Source of the DNA: Tildeniella nuda ZEHNDER 1965/U140
Lineage (GTDB): Bacteria; Cyanobacteriota; Cyanobacteriia; Leptolyngbyales; Leptolyngbyaceae
Direction of reading: 5' to 3'
Assembly (NCBI GenBank): GCA_019358895.1
Contig: JAHHIG010000003.1
Span: 358,804-422,803, forward strand
DNA: 64,000 nucleotides
Part shown: positions 54,768-63,875 of the stretch, one piece after another
Layout: each line of letters starts with the position of its first letter
Numbering within the stretch: the stretch's first letter is position 1
Notes under the pieces: generated by a model
The model's database searches: none
What the model saw: the letters and a program-made list of their open reading frames with translations, nothing else
Told to the model about the DNA's origin: nothing
Position numbers and translations under genes: made by a program

Positions 54768-55130
54768 CTAGCCGCCCATTTTGTCTTGAACCTTCTCAAG
54801 GGCACCTTTGATGCCTCTCTCAACAGAAGGAGTGCCTTCAGAGTTCGAGGGGCGTTTCATCTCCTTGAGACCCGCTTTGCCTTGAACTTCGTTGAGACCA
54901 CCGCCTCTAGTTTTCTTTTGCGTTTCGTTCAGATTCGGTGGGTGGTCGGTTGCGATCGCATCGCGTGATTCCTGCTCGTACTCTTTAGCTGCCTGGTTTG
55001 CAACAGCGTTTGGTTCATTCTTGATAGGTGCAGCAAATGCAGGAGTCACATAAGAGAACAGCAAGACAGCACAAAGGCAGATCGTCACAAGGTAACGAAG
55101 GGGACGTAAAACAGCTAAAACATCTTTCAT
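54768..55130 (-). CDS. Exported Lys/Glu-rich protein (low-temperature-induced type)
   Basis: From ATG 55130, preceded by GGAGGAACC, the product has 120 residues. A signal peptide is clear (hydrophobic LVTICLCAVLLFSYVTPAFA, with cleavage after AFA). The mature part is hydrophilic and probably disordered, with LNETQKKTRGGGLNEVQGKA. The pattern resembles small cyanobacterial proteins annotated as low-temperature-induced. The function is unknown. Confidence 0.65.
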   Translation of the reverse strand: MKDVLAVLRPLRYLVTICLCAVLLFSYVTPAFAAPIKNEPNAVANQAAKEYEQESRDAIATDHPPNLNETQKKTRGGGLNEVQGKAGLKEMKRPSNSEGTPSVERGIKGALEKVQDKMGG

Positions 55131-55533
55131 AGCGGGTTCCTCCAGGCTATAGAAGTTAGGTTGAAAAGCTTGTTGCACAACACAACTAAGCCTCTTCCAT
55201 ATACTCAGATCTAGACACCTATCAACATCTACATCTTGACGGATCTATGTCATTGCGTTTAGTAGGTTTTATCTCTCTCTGGGAGGAGTTAAATGGCAGG
55301 ATAGCTGCAACAGACTAGGGCGCGTCATCAATTAGCTCCAAAACCTTGCGGTATCAGTATGATCGCGCCCGCCCCAACACACCAGGCTAGGGGCTGAAAC
55401 CTTTGCTGCAAGCCATGTGTCGTTGTAATTGATGACAGCCCCTAGCGTTGCAAACCGAATCGTCTGCTTACCTGGACTATAAAACCTGTAAAACATTCCA
55501 GCTTGTTAGATGGTTGTTGCGGTCTCAGTCTAA
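55131..55533. other. Intergenic region, 403 bp
   Basis: It holds the promoter region of the exported protein gene and nothing else that I can support. GC-rich segments (GGCTAGGGGCTGAAACC near 55385) could be terminators or repeats. Confidence 0.4.
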
Positions 55534-55839
55534 TTATTTTGAGAGAAACTCAACTTTTGGGAGAAGGGGATCTTGAACAACGCCAACTCCCGTAAAGCTC
55601 CATCGCTTGAGCAAGTTGTCAATTTGTGTACCAGGGATTGATTCGACTGTGAAGCGATCGACAACCCCTGAAGCGTGAGTGTTGAGGTAGCTTAAAGCAT
55701 CAAAATGTTCGCGAAACAAGAGCAAAAAACTTGCACTAGAGCGCTGTTCTTCCTTAGATTTTGCATCAGCATGAGGATGTGCTACTAGATAACTACCGTC
55801 CGCTCTCGATCGAATGAGGTAATAGCTTTGAGAAAACAT
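55534..55839 (-). CDS. Hypothetical protein, 101 aa
   Basis: A small protein starting MFSQSYYLIRSRADGSYLVA. It has several histidines (HPHADAK) and no recognisable family, signal peptide or membrane span. Composition is normal for a coding gene. It may be a real lineage-specific gene; confidence is limited. Confidence 0.5.
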   Translation of the reverse strand: MFSQSYYLIRSRADGSYLVAHPHADAKSKEEQRSSASFLLLFREHFDALSYLNTHASGVVDRFTVESIPGTQIDNLLKRWSFTGVGVVQDPLLPKVEFLSK

Positions 55840-56364
55840 AAGGTAGGGAAATGAGTCGTGAGTAACGCTCGATTAATACGTTTCTTGATGAGGAGACGTT
55901 TACAGGGGTACGAAATCTGCGTTGTACAAGGCAATTGCTGCTCAAGCATTATTCTCCAAAGCGCAGCCATAGTGAAGTTGTGTAGGGACAATCCTCAAGC
56001 CCTGTTTGATTGACTACTTTGGCTGCTAATGATCTCAAGCGAATCGTTATGGTCGAAACGCTCAGCCACGATCAGCGCGACTAGTGCTGTTGCGGCTGTC
56101 GCCATAAAAGTTAGGACATTGGAATTAAAGGGGGTATGGGGGCTTCACCCCCAGCCAGGGGTTTCACCCCTGCACCCCGTCCTAACCCATATGCCTATGG
56201 CTATATGAGGCGAAGTTGTACTTGCCCTAGCCTAACATCCCGTAAAGAGCGACTCCCTACTCTTATATTTTTTTCCCAACCGCCTTCTGTGGTGTACAAC
56301 ATGGGCAGTGCAGTCTCCAGCGAGTTAATATCGCACCGTTACGCGTGAAGGGAAACAGGGGCAG
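55840..56364. repeat. Intergenic region with GC-rich hairpin repeat
   Basis: Around 56130-56185 the sequence GGGGGCTTCACCCCCAGCCA followed by GGGGTTTCACCCC forms two adjacent hairpins, a pattern common to dispersed cyanobacterial repeats. No gene is supported in the interval. Confidence 0.6.
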
Positions 56365-57741
56365 ATGGGACGAATTTTTATTTCAGCAGCGCATGGTGGA
56401 CAGGAAAACGGCGTAACTGATCCAGGAGCCGTGATTGGCGGTACGACAGAAGCCAGAGAGATGATCCTGACGCGTGATCTGGTGGTGACGGAGCTACGAT
56501 CGCGTAGCTTTGAAGTCTTTTCAGTTCCCGACGACCTGAGCGCTATTCAAACCCTTGACTGGATCAATGCACGTTCCCGCAGTGGCGATATTGCCCTCGA
56601 AATTCATACCGATGCGTTCTCTAACCCGTCTGTGCGTGGGTCAGCGGTGTTTTACATTGCTAATAACAGCCAGCGGCAGGCACAGGCTGAAACCCTATTG
56701 TTAGCCCTGCTGCGCCGAGTTCCTCAACTTCCCAATCGGGGCACACGACCTGATACAGCCACCGGGCTGGGCAGCCTCGCGTTTTGTCGGCAGTTAGTTG
56801 CGCCTGCCCTTTTGATGGAAGTGGCAGTGCTATCCAACCCGGACGATCGCTTTATCATTCAAAATCAGCGCCGAAATGTGGCATTGGGCGTTGCTGACGG
56901 TCTTGCTTCCTGGAGTCAGTCAGTATCGCCACCTACGCCTACCCCGACTCCCACGCCCACACCGACTCCCAGTCCGGGCACCTATCCATCCTCCAACATC
57001 AATATCAATGGTCAGATCTACGCCGAGCAGGGCATCGTCGTCAGCGGCAATGCGTATGTACCCATCGATTTAGTCGATCGCCTGGGTGTAGACGTTTCCA
57101 CCGACCCTAATGTGCGTCGCATCACGTATCGCAATATTGTGTATGTACGTGCGGTTGATTTGCGCAATCACCATATTTCAATCATCTGGGATAATGCCAG
57201 TCGCACCGTCTTCTTAAAATCATCCTTTCAAATTTGTCCTGGTCAGTTCGATCGCATTGCAGGCAGGGGAAACACCTCAGAAGTCCAACTGTTGCTGTTC
57301 CTCAAAGCAAACAATGAAGCCGCTTTGACCCGATATCCAGACATCGCCAAGCTTTACCGTGAAGAAGGCAGCATCGAAGGCATCGATTACGATATTGCCT
57401 TCTCGCAGATGTGCCTGGAAACTGACTTCCTACGCTTTAGCGGTGCCGTAAAGCCAGAGCAAAATAACTTTGGCGGACTGGGGTCAGCGGGAGGCGATTC
57501 GCAGGGAGCATCCTTTCCCAGCGCCCGGATTGGCGTGCGCGCACAAATCCAACACCTGAAAGCCTATGCCAATACAGAGCCTCTGGTGCAGGCAGTGGTC
57601 GATCCGCGCTTTAACTTTGTTGCTCGTGGCGTGGCTCCGCTCGTTGGACAACTCAACGGACGCTGGGCAGCCGATCCTCAGTACGGAGACAAAATCCTCG
57701 CCGTGCTGAAGCGCCTGTATGAGTCAGCGGGATTGATGTAG
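56365..57741 (+). CDS. N-acetylmuramoyl-L-alanine amidase with C-terminal glucosaminidase-like domain
   Basis: A 458-residue peptidoglycan hydrolase. The N-terminal Amidase_3 domain (1-180) shows the zinc ligands His10 (ISAAHGGQ), Glu30 in the TEAREM block and the later EIHTDAF, with the catalytic Glu in LLMEVAVLSN. A Pro-Thr linker (PTPTPTPTPTPTPSP) leads to a copper-amine-oxidase-like 'stalk' segment (about 215-290) and then a glucosaminidase-like domain (YDIAFSQMCLETDFLRFSG, NFGGLGSAGG). No signal peptide is evident at the N-terminus, as is often true of cyanobacterial members. It probably works in cell-wall turnover. Confidence 0.85.
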   Translation: MGRIFISAAHGGQENGVTDPGAVIGGTTEAREMILTRDLVVTELRSRSFEVFSVPDDLSAIQTLDWINARSRSGDIALEIHTDAFSNPSVRGSAVFYIANNSQRQAQAETLLLALLRRVPQLPNRGTRPDTATGLGSLAFCRQLVAPALLMEVAVLSNPDDRFIIQNQRRNVALGVADGLASWSQSVSPPTPTPTPTPTPTPSPGTYPSSNININGQIYAEQGIVVSGNAYVPIDLVDRLGVDVSTDPNVRRITYRNIVYVRAVDLRNHHISIIWDNASRTVFLKSSFQICPGQFDRIAGRGNTSEVQLLLFLKANNEAALTRYPDIAKLYREEGSIEGIDYDIAFSQMCLETDFLRFSGAVKPEQNNFGGLGSAGGDSQGASFPSARIGVRAQIQHLKAYANTEPLVQAVVDPRFNFVARGVAPLVGQLNGRWAADPQYGDKILAVLKRLYESAGLM

Positions 57742-57997
<256 letters not shown>

Positions 57998-58852
57998 CTA
58001 AAGACTCCAGGCAATCAAAAAAGAACCACCGACGTAGGCAAACGCTTCAATTAACCCTGCGCCGAGATTTGGGGTCGCTTGATTTACAATCTCATCCGAA
58101 ATTTTTACACCGGGAACCAGCACCCAGTCGGCAATCCAACGAACGATCGCCAGAGCAATCAGCGATAAGCCCAGCACCAAGCCATACTGCGGTAAGCTCT
58201 GCTGCCAGGTTTGAAACTCCGGTACAAAAGCAATGCGTACAATGTTGCCTGTACCAATTAATAACCCTGCTAACGCTACCCCAGCAGCAGGATTGTTGCG
58301 CTTGCAGATTTCACGAAACACGTTGTAATTGGCAACGCGTGGGTAGAGCGAACTGACTAGCACCAGCACTGCCAAACCAACTATCCAGCAGACAATGCCG
58401 ACCACATAGGTGCCGCCCTGCCCACCCAGCGCCGTGCTGAGAATCAGTCCGTTGGCAATGTGGATGCCTGCTTCGACAGCTCCAGCTCCAACATTCTGCT
58501 CTGCCAAAATCTCTCGTGCGCCATTGCAGCGCTGCATGATCAGTCGATCGCCCACCCACGCTCCCACCAGCATGAAGACAATCACGCCTGCACCGTAGCT
58601 GGCTAAGTTGATCGATCGCTCTTGCCAGTTCGCTCCAGTCTTGTCCAACACTCCCGCCAGCGCGATCACAATGCCAAAGTAATAACCAACCAGCGCGATC
58701 GCCACGGCTGGATTGTCCCGCACAAAGAGTTCCAGATTCAGCTCCATGCGCCGAAATAGCTTTTGGTACGCCAACTGCCCCAGCCAGAAAATGCCGAAGC
58801 CGATCGCAATGTCGAGAGCAGTGATGCTGATGGGGAGGAGAAGGTTGGGCAT
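57998..58852 (-). CDS. DUF350 integral membrane protein
   Basis: A 284-residue protein with about eight membrane spans arranged as two repeats of the DUF350 domain (YFGIVIALAGVLD and a similar AGVALAGLLIGTGNIVRI). The family is of unknown function and recurs beside DUF4178 and polyamine-enzyme genes, as it does here. It is the last gene of the cluster that starts at 63546. Confidence 0.88.
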   Translation of the reverse strand: MPNLLLPISITALDIAIGFGIFWLGQLAYQKLFRRMELNLELFVRDNPAVAIALVGYYFGIVIALAGVLDKTGANWQERSINLASYGAGVIVFMLVGAWVGDRLIMQRCNGAREILAEQNVGAGAVEAGIHIANGLILSTALGGQGGTYVVGIVCWIVGLAVLVLVSSLYPRVANYNVFREICKRNNPAAGVALAGLLIGTGNIVRIAFVPEFQTWQQSLPQYGLVLGLSLIALAIVRWIADWVLVPGVKISDEIVNQATPNLGAGLIEAFAYVGGSFLIAWSL

Positions 58853-58952
58853 AGAGAGTGGGTGTGTGGGTGTGGAAGAGGCAGGGGAAGCAGGGGAGGT
58901 GGGGGAAGCAGTTCTGAAGTTTAGCCTTTAGCCTTTAGCCTTTTTTCTGCCT

Positions 58953-59996
58953 TCACTTCTGCCCCCGTTGCAAGAGACCAATCAGCGTGTCGGCAAGGCG
59001 ATCGTAGAAAAAGTAATCATGAGCACCGATCGTAGTGGTAGGAGTACCACCAAACTGGCGTTTGAATTGGGAGAACTTGGCGTAAGGATGGCTGGGATTT
59101 TGGGTATAGCCGTAGAAGTCATAGAGTATGCAGCCTCTGGCTTGGGCGCGCTGCATGGCTGCCCAGTGAAGGGCGTAGTTGGGCATGACGTGGGCATGGT
59201 TTGGGCTACGACCGCCATAGAGGTAAGTTGCACGATCGCCCCAGTAAACCACCAGCATCGCTGATAGTACTTCGCCCCGCCAGGTTGCCAGTCCAATTTC
59301 TGCTAAATTTGCTGCGAACAGCGTTTGACAGAGGTTGATGAAAAAACCGTAGGGTTCGCCAAAAAACTGCTGTCGTGCCACTGTTTCCCAAAACAAATCG
59401 TAGAAGATCGGGATTGTTTGTGAATCCGTGGTGAACTGAGTCGTCACACCATATCGCTGGCTGAGCCGCAGATTATAGCGACCTTTGGGCTTCATGGCTG
59501 CTAGTCGTTCGGCATCCGTTGGGCGTAGATCAATCAAGAGAGTTTCTGAGGGCAACAAATCCATCGGAGCGCGGACAAAGTCTTGAAGAAAGGCGGGTTT
59601 TTTAGCCAGTGAGGGTTCGATCCGAAGGGCGATCGCACCTAGATCTGCTGCTAACGTTTCAGCTTGCTGTAGCAGCAATGGCATAGCGATCGCTTCAAAC
59701 TCAGGCAACAAAAACGGTGCACCGGGAGCAGACAGCAAGTTGGCAGTATGAGGGCGCGGGTAGAAGTAGAAAAGACTGCCGCCGACTAACTGATCCTCGA
59801 CAAAAACGCCATAGCGAAACACCTGATAGCCTTCCAGTTCTTTGAACTCTGACCATGCCCAGGATTGCATAAAGCATCCAGTCGGACTGGATTGTAGAAA
59901 CGTATCCCAGCGATCGTGATCGCCGCTGTTCAGTTGCCGCAGCACCAACCTGCTTTTCTGTGTAGAAGTGTGCGTAGCCGCTTGAATAAACGTCAT
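58953..59996 (-). CDS. FemX-like aminoacyltransferase (GNAT fold)
   Basis: The 347-residue protein has the FemAB/GNAT layout: SPTGCFMQSWAWSEFKELEG, then FLQDFVRAPMDLLPSETLLI, MKPKGRYNLRLSQRYGVTTQ and the C-terminal YDFYGYTQNPSHPYAKFSQF. FemX-type enzymes add an amino acid from tRNA to the peptidoglycan side chain; here the acceptor is not known and a small-molecule conjugate is possible. The start overlaps the stop of the synthase-like gene (ATGA), showing coupling. Confidence 0.82.
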   Translation of the reverse strand: MTFIQAATHTSTQKSRLVLRQLNSGDHDRWDTFLQSSPTGCFMQSWAWSEFKELEGYQVFRYGVFVEDQLVGGSLFYFYPRPHTANLLSAPGAPFLLPEFEAIAMPLLLQQAETLAADLGAIALRIEPSLAKKPAFLQDFVRAPMDLLPSETLLIDLRPTDAERLAAMKPKGRYNLRLSQRYGVTTQFTTDSQTIPIFYDLFWETVARQQFFGEPYGFFINLCQTLFAANLAEIGLATWRGEVLSAMLVVYWGDRATYLYGGRSPNHAHVMPNYALHWAAMQRAQARGCILYDFYGYTQNPSHPYAKFSQFKRQFGGTPTTTIGAHDYFFYDRLADTLIGLLQRGQK

Positions 59997-61435
59997 TGAT
60001 CGTCCCGCTTAGACAAGTTCCATAGCCACATGCCGCCAATCACCATCGTCCAAAAACCCAACCAGCCAAAGCTGCCATCACCATCAGAAGAACGGTAGCT
60101 TGAGCCGCTGCCAGAGTAGGAACCCTTGGCAAAGACCGCATCAGGGGTCGCTGTATTTGCCATCAAGAGCGTCACCATCAGCATGATCATGAGTTCATTC
60201 GTGTGTTCAGAAACGTAGGTAAACGGTTGTCCTGATCGCACATTTTCTCTCAACTGCCTGAGTTCTTGGGCAAGTTTGGGCGGCAGCTCTTTTGCTCGTT
60301 CTAACAGTGCCGCCAATAGTCGATCGCCCTCAATTTGATTAAGCAAAGAGCGACTGTAGCCCAATCCTTCTTCGGTCATTTTGGGTGTGTGATAACGGTG
60401 TTGCGCTGGCAGCAGTACGTCGGCGGGCAGCAGCGGTTGAGTGGGCTGATGAAGTTGCTCTAGCCACACTTGCACGATCGCATCCAGTGCCAGCAAATTG
60501 GGTGTTTCGGCTAGGCAGAGTTCAGTCTCTTGCACAGCCAGGAAATCTGTAACCTCTGAAGACTCTGATAGCTCAGTCAAAGAACCTGGATTCAGCAAGT
60601 AATAGAGCAATTGGGGTGATGCCAATGTGTTAACAGGAACGGCGTACCGTCGATCGGCAACCGCCTGACGTATCTGAAACGCCTTGATCCAGTCGCTGGA
60701 GAGGGCTTTCAGACTGGCAGGGACGGACAGCGATTCTAATTCTGAGCGATCGATCGCCACGTTGGACGCGAGAAAAAAGCCCCAATCGCCGTAGCCATGA
60801 CGCTGAAAAGACGGAATACTCAATTGCATCGGTTTGACATCCAGCGCTGCCGATCGCACCGTTTGGTAAAGACACCAAAAGCCCAGCGTGCGTTGTTCGA
60901 TCGACACACCATTCGTACTCATCACACCACCGTTGACCAGCACCCGCGCCACCTGCTGAAACCACTCGCGGCTATAGATCTGCGTGTCTTCGAGAGACGT
61001 GGGATAAGTAAAGTCGCAAATAATGACATGAAAGCAGGCATCGGGTAACGCAGCAACAAAGGCAAACGCGTCTTGGGTGTAAACCGAAACGCGATCGGCT
61101 CCCAAGGCTGATTGTGGTTCACCCGTCAAACTGCCCTGGTTATAAGGCTTAAAAACAGTTCTGCCCAGTTCCAGCACCTCAGGGCTGTAGTCTACCAGGG
61201 CAACTTCACTGACTTGGGGAAAGCGCAATACATCTCGTGCTGCTAAGCCATCACCACCACCACAAAGCAGCACTCGCAAAGGAGTATCAGGAAAACGTTG
61301 TACACCAAGGGCGATCGCAGGCACAACTAGATGCTCGTGATAGATTGCCTCGTCCGCTGTATCAAACTGCAAATCCCCATTGAGGTAGAACGCAAGACCG
61401 TTAGCGGCATGTTCAATGAAAAGCGAGGTAGGCAT
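59993..61435 (-). CDS. Spermidine-synthase-like methyltransferase-fold protein with membrane tail
   Basis: The 480-residue protein has the spermidine synthase core: YLNGDLQFDTADEAIYHEHL, then VLLCGGGDGLAARDVLRFP (SAM-type loop) and VALVDYSPEVLEL, and the catalytic-region VIICDFTYPTSL. A C-terminal extension from about residue 290 ends with a Ser/Gly-rich segment (GSGSSYRSSDGDGSFG) and a membrane span (WLGFWTMVIGGMWLW), with a second hydrophobic stretch (LMIMLMVTLLMA) before it. So the enzyme is probably membrane-attached, unlike canonical SpeE. It overlaps the FemX gene by four bases. Confidence 0.85.
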   Translation of the reverse strand: MPTSLFIEHAANGLAFYLNGDLQFDTADEAIYHEHLVVPAIALGVQRFPDTPLRVLLCGGGDGLAARDVLRFPQVSEVALVDYSPEVLELGRTVFKPYNQGSLTGEPQSALGADRVSVYTQDAFAFVAALPDACFHVIICDFTYPTSLEDTQIYSREWFQQVARVLVNGGVMSTNGVSIEQRTLGFWCLYQTVRSAALDVKPMQLSIPSFQRHGYGDWGFFLASNVAIDRSELESLSVPASLKALSSDWIKAFQIRQAVADRRYAVPVNTLASPQLLYYLLNPGSLTELSESSEVTDFLAVQETELCLAETPNLLALDAIVQVWLEQLHQPTQPLLPADVLLPAQHRYHTPKMTEEGLGYSRSLLNQIEGDRLLAALLERAKELPPKLAQELRQLRENVRSGQPFTYVSEHTNELMIMLMVTLLMANTATPDAVFAKGSYSGSGSSYRSSDGDGSFGWLGFWTMVIGGMWLWNLSKRDDQ

Positions 61436-61441
61436 GGGCGG

Positions 61442-62104
61442 TCAGATACCAAACATCATGAGCAGGAAACCAACAATCACTATTCCCCAAGCGATCGCAT
61501 ATTCTCTAGACCGATCGGCAGCAGCAATCATTGCCGTCACTGGAGCCTCGTAGGCACTCGCAAAGCCAAGCCCCCGCTGCACATCAGTAAAATCCTCTGG
61601 CTGGACTTCGCGGGTCGAATACACTACCAGTCTGTTGTTCGACCAAGCCTCTAGCGCCAAATTCCACAGATGGGGTGCATCCCAATAGTCCCAGGTGATG
61701 CGGAGGCGCGACTCGCCATCGGACGCATAGTCGCCCTCCGTTTTCGACTCAAATTCATAGGTACGGTTAAACAACTTCAGCGTTGGATAGGGTGTGCGCT
61801 GCGATCGCATCTCTGCCGCCAACGTCAACGCCACATCTCGCGCTGATTCTGGCTCATAAAGCGCTGGATTTGTCACTGCTTCTGCTAAAAACCAATGCAC
61901 TGACCCGTCCGGGTTCGCTGGATCAATCTCCCGCAGCAGGTAATACTCCTTTCCCGTCTGCGATCGCAGTAGCCATTCCTCAGTTTCATAGCCGTTGTCG
62001 TCGGTGTAGGTACTGTAGTCGTTGACCTGCCATAGAACACCGTGATACTTCAGGCGATCGTTTTCTCGGAGTTGGCGCAGTTGGGCTTCAGTAAGGGTGG
62101 ACAT
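61442..62104 (-). CDS. DUF4178 protein with C-terminal membrane span
   Basis: From ATG 62104 (MSTLTEAQLRQLRENDRLKY) the product has 220 residues. The DUF4178 domain covers the first 160 residues (LKYHGVLWQVNDYSTY, EEWLLRSQTGKEYYLLREID) and a membrane span ends the chain (YAIAWGIVIVGFLLMMFGI). Its role is unknown. It is 6 bp from the synthase-like gene. In other genomes DUF4178 recurs with DUF350 and polyamine genes, as recalled from comparative genomics. Confidence 0.85.
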   Translation of the reverse strand: MSTLTEAQLRQLRENDRLKYHGVLWQVNDYSTYTDDNGYETEEWLLRSQTGKEYYLLREIDPANPDGSVHWFLAEAVTNPALYEPESARDVALTLAAEMRSQRTPYPTLKLFNRTYEFESKTEGDYASDGESRLRITWDYWDAPHLWNLALEAWSNNRLVVYSTREVQPEDFTDVQRGLGFASAYEAPVTAMIAAADRSREYAIAWGIVIVGFLLMMFGI

Positions 62105-62221
62105 CAGGGTCAAAAGTGGAGGAGTGCCAAAGTGAAGATGCGAGCAATTTTGAGCTGATTTGCATCGGTCTAAAATTGTTGAATACACTCACTTGGGGCG
62201 ATCTAGCCTTTTACCTCCCTA

Positions 62222-62584
62222 TCACCCCATCACCGAGAGATAATGCCAATACGAGCGATCGCACTCCCCTGTCAGCTTCAGGGTCAAAAGCTCGGCGAGT
62301 TTTTCTGCCTTAGGAAGGTTGTTCTGATGATAGTCGCAGACGTGGATATCTACAGCGACTTTGTTACATTCCGTCCAAATGTGCAGGGCAACGTGAGATT
62401 CTTTCAGAATCAAAACGGCTGAAACACCTTGGGGTTCAAAGGTTGAGGCAACATCTCCGACCGCTTCCAGTCCAGCTTGCTCAACCACATCTCTTAACAA
62501 AAGCAGCAGTGCGGTGCTGGAGCATGTAGCGATCGTTCTCGCAATCGGCAGAACGGCAGCAAGATGGTGCGAGTGGATAGTCAC
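62222..62584 (-). CDS. speD: S-adenosylmethionine decarboxylase (SpeD-like)
   Basis: The 120-residue proenzyme has the self-cleavage motif KESHVALHIW, where Ser63 would become the pyruvoyl group, with His68 and Cys83 (VAVDIHVC) as the expected catalytic partners. The enzyme makes decarboxylated AdoMet, the aminopropyl donor for polyamines. The start is GTG at 62584, overlapping the CHAD stop as GTGA, so the two are coupled. Its product is the expected substrate of the downstream synthase-like protein. Confidence 0.88.
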   Translation of the reverse strand: MTIHSHHLAAVLPIARTIATCSSTALLLLLRDVVEQAGLEAVGDVASTFEPQGVSAVLILKESHVALHIWTECNKVAVDIHVCDYHQNNLPKAEKLAELLTLKLTGECDRSYWHYLSVMG

Positions 62585-63546
62585 GCGTAGCGACGTTGTG
62601 CAGCAGGCTTCTCAGTCCCAAAGGTTTCCAGCAGCAGGTAATGCAGGTGCTGGCGAAACCCTGGCTCTAAGTAACGCTCGCGCACTGAATTCCAATCCGA
62701 CAGGGCTTCCGCTTGAGTTTGCTTCACAATTGCCTGGAGATCCGGCAGTTTAGTATGTTTCGACAAGTGCTTTACAAGCAGTGCCTGTAAAACCTGGCTG
62801 TCATGTACCGTCCCTAGCTTAGACTGAATCGTCTTGATATCTTTAATCCATGTCTGAAAAGCTTCGCCATAAAACGGTACAAAAAACTCTGCTTGATAGC
62901 GCACATGCTTACAGGCTTTACGAAGATCGTGCAGCACGTCACTGGCAGCATCAGAGGCATCCGTCTGTACGAGCCAACCTGGATGCAAGAGTAGTGTTGA
63001 AAGCAATGGACTCAGCAAATCTGGGATGAGTGGTAGCAAGCACTGAGTCGCCAGTGGAGTATACCGGGGATGACTCAACCAGGCTTCATAATCAACCTTG
63101 AGGTGCTGATAGCGCGATCGCGTCAGGGCATCTTCCACAGCAGAAAACGCCACTTGACGTTCTTTTTGAAGCTTACCAATCACTTCATCCAGTGATCGCT
63201 GCTCACTTTCGGGCACGTCAGGACGATAGCGCTGTTGCAGGTCTGCGGTCTGCACATCCAAATCGCGCAGCTTACCCAGCACTCTAGACAGTGAGCCAAC
63301 CCGCTTCTCTGTTGCCGCTTTGGGGATAGCGATCGATCGCTCAAATACCTGGAGCGCAGTGCGTAGCCGACGAGTGCCAACCCGCATATCGTGGAGATGC
63401 TCCGGGTCTTTGTCGGCGATCACTTTCTTTTCCTGTTTCACAACAGCCTGATACTGCTCACGAATGACCGTATGTGCAAACTCACCCAGCGTTAGAGAGG
63501 GATCCATTTGAGGCGTTACGGCTGCCTGCTGCTTGGTTGGTTTCAT
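62581..63546 (-). CDS. CHAD-domain protein
   Basis: The 321-residue protein is a single CHAD domain with conserved histidines and arginines: DPEHLHDMRVGTRRLRTALQ, then DVLHDLRKACKHVRYQAEFF and LGTVHDSQVLQALL. CHAD domains bind polyphosphate and are found on polyphosphate granules. It is the first gene of the polyamine-like cluster, so a polyanion or polycation link is suggestive. The N-terminal 20 residues are a flexible leader. Confidence 0.92.
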   Translation of the reverse strand: MKPTKQQAAVTPQMDPSLTLGEFAHTVIREQYQAVVKQEKKVIADKDPEHLHDMRVGTRRLRTALQVFERSIAIPKAATEKRVGSLSRVLGKLRDLDVQTADLQQRYRPDVPESEQRSLDEVIGKLQKERQVAFSAVEDALTRSRYQHLKVDYEAWLSHPRYTPLATQCLLPLIPDLLSPLLSTLLLHPGWLVQTDASDAASDVLHDLRKACKHVRYQAEFFVPFYGEAFQTWIKDIKTIQSKLGTVHDSQVLQALLVKHLSKHTKLPDLQAIVKQTQAEALSDWNSVRERYLEPGFRQHLHYLLLETFGTEKPAAQRRYA

Positions 63547-63875
63547 AAAAATGGCTCATCGCACCCAATGCATCAATTGAGGGTTACTGCTCTGTCATTG
63601 CAGCGTACAGCTACCTAAAGAACAATGAGAAGCACCCGAATCATAGGCGAATTATATCTATTCTCACGAATGGCAGCCTCATCCCGATAACTTTAAGTTG
63701 TGTTAATGATTCGTCTGGCAAATTTATGGGCTTATCCGTATAATCAAAGAATGGTAAAGAAACGTAAATCTTTGCTCACAATTCAGATGCCGATTCTCAT
63801 TTTTAGTGAAAGTGTCTGGAAAGTAAGCAAAGCTTCAAGCCATTTAGTCCTCATTCTTTCATTGGAGCTTGCGCT

